Origin: Nitrospirota bacterium
GTDB taxonomy: Bacteria; Nitrospirota; Thermodesulfovibrionia; Thermodesulfovibrionales; Magnetobacteriaceae
NCBI GenBank assembly: GCA_015233485.1
Contig: JADFXO010000231.1
Location: 1 to 6,371, forward strand
Length of the DNA stretch: 6,371 nucleotides
Direction of reading: 5' to 3'
The notes under the pieces are model-generated. The model was not told the DNA's origin and did not search any database. It saw only the letters and a list, made by a program, of their open reading frames with translations. The first letter of the stretch is position 1. Every line of letters begins with the position of its first letter. The position numbers and the translations under genes were made by a program. Below, piece by piece: positions 1 to 4,582 of this stretch.

Positions 1-1
1 A

Positions 2-1150
2 GATCCCAACGCCAAATGGTTGGATTCTTACTATTTAAAAGATAACTCTTCACGAGTACTTTTTGGTCATAGCAATAAATGCGATTTATATTATATAGAT
101 GTTAGAAATGTCTCAGCTCGGTTTTACATGGTCAAAGTTGCTCAAGGGATAATGAGGCGGTATGCAAGGGTTGTCGGAAAACCGTTGGATGGGATTTTTT
201 TAGACATGATTGAATGGAAACCCAGCTGTGCCGAAACTGTCTTGGATGGTAATGCTTATCGTCAGGGAATGCTATCATTGTTCAACGAAATACGAACGGC
301 TATTGGCAGCGAATATGTTCAAGCAGAACTAAGCGGGAATGCTGGAGCCATTCACAACCATGGTAATTATACGCTGTTAGATAGGCTCGATAGAGTTTTA
401 TCGGAAGACGCTTTGGGATACATTTTTTCTGGTGGAGGGGATAAGCCTGGAAACTTAACTGCTTTCCTTGATAACACGAGCAGTTCTAAAACCGCTTTGA
501 TTATTGGACTTGATGGTGGGAATGGATCATCGTTTCAGTGTCCTTCCCCTGACCAATGGAACCAAGCTCTTGAATTATATTATAAATATCCGTCTCGTAT
601 TCTAATATCTGCCGATTATGGGCCTTACGGACACGGCAATTTAAACTGTTTTCCAACTACTTATGTTCAGACTGTAACTTATGACCTGAGCGTAACCAAA
701 TCCGGCACGGGTTACGGCACTGTAACACCTGATTCAGGGACAATTACATGGAGCGGGAACACTGGCACGGCATCATATACATCAGGCACATCGGTAGTGC
801 TTACGGCAACGGCCGCTTCTGGCTCTACTTTTACGAGTTGGATAGGGTGTGATTCGACAAGCGGTTCTCAATGTACCATCACAATGTCGTCAAATAAGTC
901 TGTAAAGGTGGTATTTACGTCAGGATCATCGGACAATGCGACTGCCGCAGCAGCGATTAACGAAATCTATAATCAATATGCCTCGTGGTTTGGGTCAACA
1001 TCTGGAGGCATAGTTACGGGGACATCAGGGGGGTTTACATACTATGCCCAATGGTTTACCAACGGCGCCGCCCTTGTAGCGTGGACAGATGGGACTATGT
1101 TTACCTATTATAACGGTGCATGGTACCAGTTAGGGGCAATCTGGAGGTAA
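2..1150 (+). CDS. Secreted glycosidase-like TIM-barrel protein with InlB-B-type repeat, 5' end missing
   Basis: The reading frame is open from the first bases, so the gene starts upstream and 382 residues are visible. A TTG at 20 and an ATG at 128 lie in frame, but coding-like sequence precedes both and I see no convincing ribosome site. Residues about 1-215 look like the second half of a TIM-barrel hydrolase: DGIFLDMIEW (63-72) resembles the acidic beta-strand end of putative glycosidases, followed by a helix with ALELYYKYP and the strand RILISADYGPYG. The exact family and substrate are not recognisable. Residues about 227-306 form one divergent InlB-B-type repeat, with GYGTVTPDSGTITW, an ASYTSGT turn, FTSWIGCD and a KSVKVVF end strand. 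Such repeats are typical of secreted or surface proteins. An Ala-rich linker leads to a Gly/Trp/Tyr-rich module (about 315-382) ending in YYNGAWYQLG. The first 650 bases look more AT-rich than the repeat-coding part, as expected of joined modules. The gene converges on the small exported protein at 1704-2303. I am sure it is a real coding region, less sure of the hydrolase assignment. Confidence 0.8.
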   Translation, partial: DPNAKWLDSYYLKDNSSRVLFGHSNKCDLYYIDVRNVSARFYMVKVAQGIMRRYARVVGKPLDGIFLDMIEWKPSCAETVLDGNAYRQGMLSLFNEIRTAIGSEYVQAELSGNAGAIHNHGNYTLLDRLDRVLSEDALGYIFSGGGDKPGNLTAFLDNTSSSKTALIIGLDGGNGSSFQCPSPDQWNQALELYYKYPSRILISADYGPYGHGNLNCFPTTYVQTVTYDLSVTKSGTGYGTVTPDSGTITWSGNTGTASYTSGTSVVLTATAASGSTFTSWIGCDSTSGSQCTITMSSNKSVKVVFTSGSSDNATAAAAINEIYNQYASWFGSTSGGIVTGTSGGFTYYAQWFTNGAALVAWTDGTMFTYYNGAWYQLGAIWR

Positions 1151-1159
1151 GTAAAATTA

Positions 1160-1253
1160 GTGAATCCTGAGACATAGGAGAGTGTTTTGTCCTATCGGTG
1201 ATAGAGTCAAGTGAACTGTGTGAAAGGCAATTTAGGATTCATCAAACCGATAG
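1160..1253. repeat. Nested and competing inverted repeats just after the secreted-protein gene
   Basis: TGAATCCT (1161-1168) pairs perfectly with AGGATTCA (1234-1241), and G-U/A-U pairs extend the stem at both ends. Inside it, ATAGGA (1174-1179) pairs with TCCTAT (1190-1195), and CTATC (1192-1196) pairs with GATAG (1200-1204) around a 3-base loop. In addition CTATCGGT (1192-1199) is exactly complementary to ACCGATAG (1246-1253) outside the long stem, which could make a pseudoknot or an alternative fold. AGGAGAG (1176-1182) can also pair with CTCTCCT (1282-1288). The mutually exclusive pairings are seen in the sequence; a function as an RNA switch, transposon end or terminator is inference. 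Confidence 0.55.
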
Positions 1254-1324
1254 TACGGGCACTCAATTTCATGTAACAAGGCTCTCCTGCTTATTTACCG
1301 TTTATGTGCTTACCCCGCAGGACG

Positions 1325-1370
1325 CGGCTGCCTCACGGCATTGAGTATGCGGCGAAATACAGGGCAGCCG
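1325..1370. repeat. 8-bp inverted repeat in the convergent gap
   Basis: CGGCTGCC (1325-1332) and GGCAGCCG (1363-1370) are perfect reverse complements around a 30-base loop. The stem is GC-rich and could form in RNA from either strand. No T-run follows on either side. Confidence 0.5.
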
Positions 1371-1425
1371 AACAAAGAGCACTCGCACAATGAGCGTATT
1401 TTCCCGGCAACCTCACCGTAGGTGT

Positions 1426-1464
1426 CTGCCCGAATTACGGTAATAATGGTACCCAGTCGGGCAG
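1426..1464. repeat. 8-bp inverted repeat in the convergent gap
   Basis: CTGCCCGA (1426-1433) and TCGGGCAG (1457-1464) are perfect reverse complements around 23 bases. It is the second GC-rich stem within 100 bases, which suggests a folded transcript or a structured DNA element rather than random spacer. Confidence 0.5.
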
Positions 1465-1543
1465 CTGGCATCTGGCAAGGATGTCCTCAATTGCCGCAAT
1501 CGTAAATTCCTCATGAGTCAAGTGGCGTGGCTTCAGGTGTCAA

Positions 1544-1565
1544 CCCCCTGTAACTTAACAGGGGG
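1544..1565. repeat. Strong GC-rich hairpin, 8-bp stem with 6-base loop
   Basis: CCCCCTGT (1544-1551) pairs with ACAGGGGG (1558-1565) around the loop AACTTA. It is the tightest hairpin in the window. It lies about 140 bases downstream of the stop codon of the minus-strand gene and might help end its transcription, but no T-run follows on that strand, so a Rho-independent terminator is not supported. Confidence 0.5.
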
Positions 1566-1703
1566 CAGTGCTCGACCTGTATCGTGTGCCCCGCACCATT
1601 GTCCAATCTGTACCTGTTATGCCGCCGATGATAGGTCAAACGCCTTCTCACAAACAATCAGCAGGCTGGAGACAATTTACCGCCGTGGTTGCCTACCCCA
1701 TAA

Positions 1704-2303
1704 TCATTTAGAACAGGATACGATATTTTCATAGACTACATCTGAGCCATCGGTGTTAAGGGCAATCGCTGTGGTGTTTCCGCTGCTATCAACATTACTC
1801 CATATGCCGGTTATATTGCCTGGCGTGCCGCTTGATCTGGTAAATGTCAACGTGCTGGCGGTTGTTGATTCCACATTTCTGACTGAAACGCTCGTTGCGG
1901 TTAAATTGGTAATGGCAAAGACATGCTTACCTAAAACCAAGCCTTTCCCGCATTGGCTGCCCAGGATTGACCCCGACGAAACCATGTTTGACTTGACAAT
2001 TAAAATTTGACTCGTATTGTCGTACACATACGCCCCGTATGAATAACCAGTACCCGTTTGAGAAATAGTATTGCCGGTATATATATCCCAACCTGCGGTA
2101 TTTTGATCAAACTGCCACATCAACCAGTATGGGGTGCCATTGACCGACAAACCATCAAATATTAAATAATACTGGCCATTACCGGCATCGTAGAATTGCC
2201 CGCCTGTCCCAATAGGGGCAGAGAGTGTTATCGCGTAAGACTGCCCTGAAAATAACGACAACATTAGTGATACAACCAAAACTAACAGCGCTTTTTTTCT
2301 CAT
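1704..2303 (-). CDS. Small exported beta-rich protein of unknown function
   Basis: This 199-residue protein is not one I recognise. It has a clear Sec signal peptide: MRKK, then a hydrophobic stretch (residues 6-18), and a likely cut after QSYA at residue 24. The mature part of about 175 residues is rich in Gly, Ser, Thr, Asn and aromatic residues, with alternating patterns typical of beta sheet. Its two mature cysteines (C118 and C197) could form a disulfide in an oxidising compartment. The last 40 residues (GIWSN, then a Gly/Asn turn, then AIALNTDGS) faintly recall the ends of lipocalin-like barrels, but this is too weak for a name. The start is supported by a strong ribosome site, TAAGGAGG (2308-2315 on the minus strand), 4 bases before the ATG. 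A likely promoter lies about 90 bases upstream. The gene is divergent from the CooS-family gene and converges on the secreted glycosidase-like gene. It is probably its own transcription unit. Confidence 0.82.
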   Translation of the reverse strand: MRKKALLVLVVSLMLSLFSGQSYAITLSAPIGTGGQFYDAGNGQYYLIFDGLSVNGTPYWLMWQFDQNTAGWDIYTGNTISQTGTGYSYGAYVYDNTSQILIVKSNMVSSGSILGSQCGKGLVLGKHVFAITNLTATSVSVRNVESTTASTLTFTRSSGTPGNITGIWSNVDSSGNTTAIALNTDGSDVVYENIVSCSK

Positions 2304-2398
2304 ATTGCCTCCTTAGTTAATTGGGATTACTTTCCTTGGACATAGACTAACATTTTTAGTGGCTTTTTTGCAAAAACGAGACGAGCCGCCATTATCCC

Positions 2399-2426
2399 CA
2401 TATAAGCCGGTTTTTGTGATTGTCAA
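2399..2426 (-). promoter_or_regulatory. Predicted sigma70-type promoter for the exported protein
   Basis: On the minus strand a perfect TTGACA (2426-2421) is followed after 16 bases by TATATG (2404-2399), four of six matches to TATAAT. It would give a leader of about 90 bases before the ATG at 2303. The -35 box overlaps the -35 of the plus-strand promoter by five bases. This is a motif-based prediction only. Confidence 0.4.
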
Positions 2427-2453
2427 CTGCCTTTTTCAGGGTTATGCTAAAAT
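2420..2453 (+). promoter_or_regulatory. Predicted distal promoter for the cooS-like gene
   Basis: TTGTCA (2420-2425) and TATGCT (2443-2448) are 17 bases apart. A TGCTAAAAT string at 2445-2453 offers an alternative extended -10. It would give a leader of about 155 bases. It is weaker than the proximal promoter at 2499-2527 and shares its -35 box with the opposing promoter. Confidence 0.35.
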
Positions 2454-2483
2454 ACAGCCATAGAGACAAGTCGAAACCGCAGA

Positions 2484-2501
2484 CTATGATTAAAATCATA
2501 G
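2484..2501. promoter_or_regulatory. FNR/CRP-family-type operator (ATGAT-N4-ATCAT)
   Basis: CTATGAT (2484-2490) and ATCATAG (2495-2501) form a perfect 7-bp dyad around TAAA, with two further matching pairs one base beyond. The core TGAT-N4-ATCA equals the core of the FNR box TTGAT-N4-ATCAA. Its centre (2492.5) lies at -41.5 from the start predicted from the TATAAT at 2522-2527, which is the standard class II activator position, and it overlaps the -35 box. Which regulator binds (FNR, HcpR, CooA-like or other) cannot be told from the site. Confidence 0.5.
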
Positions 2502-2527
2502 ACTTCCCAAAAGAAAACTGTTATAAT
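2499..2527 (+). promoter_or_regulatory. Predicted main promoter of the cooS-like gene
   Basis: A perfect TATAAT (2522-2527) is preceded by TG plus one base (extended -10) and, 17 bases upstream, by TAGACT (2499-2504), which matches four of six bases of TTGACA. Transcription would start near 2534, leaving a leader of about 78 bases. The imperfect -35 box covered by the dyad at 2484-2501 is the arrangement expected of an activator-dependent promoter. Confidence 0.55.
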
Positions 2528-2540
2528 TCTCTTTACAAAC

Positions 2541-2553
2541 GGCGATTATCGCC
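2541..2553. repeat. 13-base dyad GGCGAT-T-ATCGCC near the predicted transcript start
   Basis: GGCGAT and ATCGCC are perfect reverse complements around one T, at about +8 to +20 of the predicted cooS-like transcript. It may be a second operator, placed where a repressor would block the promoter, or a small hairpin in the leader. Function is inferred from position only. Confidence 0.35.
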
Positions 2554-2611
2554 ACAGGGCAATTGATATTAGTAAACTACCCATTAAGAAAGGTAAAAAT
2601 CTGGAGGGAAC

Positions 2612-4486
2612 ATGGAAAATGTAAGTCTTCACGGAAGCATAAACGAGCTTCATGGAAAAGTTAAGAAAGACGGCATGTCAAATATGCTTGAGCGTTTTGA
2701 GTCTCAGGAAAAAACTCGCTGCAAATACTGTACTAAAGGTGTAAGCTGCCAATTGTGCAGCCAGGGACCATGCAGGATAACACAATATGCCGACAGAGGT
2801 GTGTGCGGCATAGACGCAAACGGCATGGTGATGAGGAATTTGGTGCATATAAACATTTTTGGCGCTGCCGCGTATTCATATCACGCAAAATCAGCTTTTA
2901 AGACCTTAAAGGCTGTGGGCGAGGGAAAGAGTTCTTTTGAGATAAAAAATGAAGAGATGCTGAATGATGTCGCCGTTCAGCTTGGAATAGGAAAACAGGA
3001 GAGCCTAAGGCAGACTGCCTTAAAAGTAGCCGAGTTTTTCCTGAATGAATTTCATCGCGACTCTGACGAGGAATCAAAACTCGTTGAGATATTTGCGCCT
3101 GAGTCACGCAAACGAATCTGGAGGGATATGGGGATTTTCCCCGGTGGTCCGCTTCATGAAATCATGGATACGGAAACCAGGTGCATGACCAATATTGACT
3201 CGGACTATGTATCTTTAGCGAAAATGGCTTTGAGAATGAGTATCTCCATGGCTTACTGTTCACAGGTTGCGCTTGAGATTGTCCAGGACATCCTTTTTGG
3301 TACTCCCACTCCACATGAGACTTTTGTAGATATTGGCATTATAGACAAAGACTATGTAAACATTCTTCCAAACGGCCATGAGCCTTTTGTTGGGGCGGCT
3401 ATAATAAAGCTTGCACATCGTGACGATATTCAAAAGCTTGCCCGTGACAAAGGCGCTAAGGGTATCAGGGTTGTCGGTTCTATTGAGACCGGCCAGGAAT
3501 TGATTCAGAGATTTCCCACAGATGATGTTTTTGTAGGTCTTACCGGCAACTGGATAAATCAGGAATATGTAATGGCAACCGGCGCCGTAGACCTGTTTGC
3601 GGTTGACATGAACTGTTCTGTGCCGACTTTGGGCATTTACGCGGATAAATATAACTCAACCGTAGTGAGCGTATCGAAGCTTGTCAGAATACCGGGCGTA
3701 AACATTAACTTTGATTACACTGCGGAAAACGTAGAGGAAATCGCGGGGAAGCTGATAACCATAGCAATCGCTAACTTTGAAAAGAGGAAGGGTAAAGATA
3801 CACTTATTCCTCAGAAAAAACAAAACGCGATAGTAGGATTTTCGACCGAATCCGTGCTTAGAGCACTTGGAGGAACCTTAAACCCGCTTCTCGATGCGGT
3901 AAAGGCGGGCGCTATAAAAGGCATAACCGCACTGGTAAGCTGCACAACCCTGGCAAACGGACCACAGGACGCCGTGACCGTAGCAGTTGCTAAGGAGCTG
4001 ATAAAGAGAGACATCCTTGTACTCAGCGCAGGTTGCGGAAATGCGGCCTTACAGGTGGCAGGGCTGCAAAGCCTCGATGCCATAGACTTAGCCGGACCAG
4101 GGCTTCAGGGCGTATGCAGGGCGCTGGGAGTTCCACCGGCACTGAGTTTTGGCACTTGTACTGATACGGGAAGACTTGCTAATCTGGTGACAGCCGTTGC
4201 CGGGGCACTTGGCGTTGACGTGTCACAGTTGCCGGTAGCCGTAACAGCTCCTGAATTCATGGAACAAAAAGCTACTATTGACGCCATGTTTGCCGTAGCC
4301 TTTGGTCTCTATACACATGTATCGCCGGTACCTGCCGTAACTGGAGCGCCGGACGTAGTTAAACTCCTGACTCAGGATATTGAGAGTCTTACCGGAGGGA
4401 AAATTGCCGTCGGCAATGACCCTGTTCAAATTGTGGATGGGATTGAAGCCCACATCATGAAAAAAAGAAAGGCCCTGGGCATATAA
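2612..4486 (+). CDS. cooS: CooS-family protein (anaerobic CO dehydrogenase-like) lacking a C-cluster cysteine
   Basis: The 624-residue cytoplasmic protein has the usual length and fold signatures of Ni-Fe CO dehydrogenase (CooS), a homodimer with Fe-S clusters. C46, C49, C54 and C65 match the B-cluster (CQLCSQGPC, then RGVCG). C37 and C40 form a CX2C pair for the shared D-cluster; the second cysteine of the classical CX7C pair is Ser45. Active-site counterparts (C. hydrogenoformans CODH-II numbering) are H256 (His261, in NGHEP), C335 (Cys333, DMNCSVP), C444 (Cys446), C475 (Cys476, AGCGNA), C516 (Cys526, GTCTD) and K553 (Lys563, EQKA). The position of Cys295, normally in GxCCTGNE, reads GSIETGQE, so it is Glu292. 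His91 (His93) is kept, but the usual following histidine is Ser94. Without Cys295 a normal Ni-Fe cluster is unlikely. The family includes CooS-V, which carries an Fe-S-O hybrid cluster, so CO oxidation should not be assumed. The start has GGAGGG 3 bases upstream. No cooC, cooF or acs gene is adjacent. Confidence 0.93.
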   Translation: MENVSLHGSINELHGKVKKDGMSNMLERFESQEKTRCKYCTKGVSCQLCSQGPCRITQYADRGVCGIDANGMVMRNLVHINIFGAAAYSYHAKSAFKTLKAVGEGKSSFEIKNEEMLNDVAVQLGIGKQESLRQTALKVAEFFLNEFHRDSDEESKLVEIFAPESRKRIWRDMGIFPGGPLHEIMDTETRCMTNIDSDYVSLAKMALRMSISMAYCSQVALEIVQDILFGTPTPHETFVDIGIIDKDYVNILPNGHEPFVGAAIIKLAHRDDIQKLARDKGAKGIRVVGSIETGQELIQRFPTDDVFVGLTGNWINQEYVMATGAVDLFAVDMNCSVPTLGIYADKYNSTVVSVSKLVRIPGVNINFDYTAENVEEIAGKLITIAIANFEKRKGKDTLIPQKKQNAIVGFSTESVLRALGGTLNPLLDAVKAGAIKGITALVSCTTLANGPQDAVTVAVAKELIKRDILVLSAGCGNAALQVAGLQSLDAIDLAGPGLQGVCRALGVPPALSFGTCTDTGRLANLVTAVAGALGVDVSQLPVAVTAPEFMEQKATIDAMFAVAFGLYTHVSPVPAVTGAPDVVKLLTQDIESLTGGKIAVGNDPVQIVDGIEAHIMKKRKALGI

Positions 4487-4497
4487 TACAGGGTAAT

Positions 4498-4542
4498 TAC
4501 CCCAAAGAGGGGGAAAGACTATCTTCCCGGCTCTTTGGGGTA
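4498..4542. terminator. Long hairpin between the cooS-like and nucleotidase genes
   Basis: TACCCCAAAGAG (4498-4509) pairs perfectly with CTCTTTGGGGTA (4531-4542), and GGGAA (4511-4515) pairs with TTCCC (4524-4528) inside, giving a stem of about 17 pairs plus a short tip. It begins 11 bases after the cooS-like stop. On the plus strand it is followed by A8 (4546-4553), not T, so it is not a classical intrinsic terminator. It could end or stabilise the cooS-like transcript's 3' end, or modulate read-through into the nucleotidase gene. Confidence 0.4.
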
Positions 4543-4571
4543 CCCAAAAAAAAGAATACTTATTAACTTAA

Positions 4572-4576
4572 GGAGG
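4572..4576 (+). promoter_or_regulatory. Ribosome binding site fixing the nucleotidase start
   Basis: GGAGG, within AAGGAGG, lies 6 bases before the ATG at 4583. This favours that ATG over the in-frame TTG at 4535, which sits inside the hairpin arm and would add a charged segment in front of the signal peptide. Confidence 0.8.
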
Positions 4577-4582
4577 ACAGGG

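Larger units (their letters stand above)
1151..1703. other. Non-coding gap between convergent genes, rich in inverted repeats
   Basis: This 553-base stretch separates two genes that end towards each other. No frame on either strand gives a convincing protein: the longest open frames lack ribosome sites. It holds at least four sets of perfect 6-8 bp inverted repeats (listed separately), spread from 1160 to 1565. None is followed by a T-run on either strand, so none is a standard intrinsic terminator. The stretch could be a structured RNA, the remains of a mobile element, or simply convergent terminators and debris. I cannot decide from sequence alone. Confidence 0.6.
2304..2611. promoter_or_regulatory. 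Divergent regulatory region between the exported protein and the cooS-like gene
   Basis: This 308-base intergenic region has no coding frame of note. Left to right it holds the minus-strand ribosome site (2308-2315), a perfect palindrome TTTTTGCAAAAA (2365-2376), overlapping divergent promoters (2399-2448), an FNR/CRP-type dyad (2484-2501), a second plus-strand promoter (2499-2527), another dyad (2541-2553) and the cooS-like ribosome site GGAGGG (2603-2608). Confidence 0.6.

Noticed and set aside
1310..1468. Minus-strand open frame of about 53 codons starting MPAARLGTIITVIRADTYGEV
   Set aside because: It has no ribosome site, is short, and covers two GC-rich inverted repeats that explain its composition. 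It could be a relic of a gene, but no family is recognisable.
1204..1524. Perfect 10-base direct repeat GAGTCAAGTG at 1204-1213 and 1515-1524, as if flanking a 301-base insertion
   Set aside because: The enclosed ends show no terminal inverted repeats and no transposase, and a 10-base match in such a region could be chance.
1513..1734. Open frame of 73 codons on the plus strand with a Cys/His cluster (CAPHHCPICTC)
   Set aside because: There is no ribosome site, it runs over the inverted-repeat region and into the 3' end of the minus-strand gene, and the rest of the sequence looks like random translation. The zinc-ribbon look comes from one short stretch only.
2415..2427. TTG-N7-CAA dyad resembling an RcoM CO-sensor site
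   Set aside because: The conserved C in the RcoM motif is missing on both strands, and the bases are explained by the overlapping -35 boxes.
3811..4453. Several minus-strand open frames inside the cooS-like gene
   Set aside because: They are shadows of a well-conserved coding sequence, without ribosome sites or recognisable protein features.
4535..4582. Longer nucleotidase start at TTG 4535
   Set aside because: It lies in the hairpin arm, has no ribosome site and would place 16 charged residues before a normal signal peptide; the ATG at 4583 has a good ribosome site.
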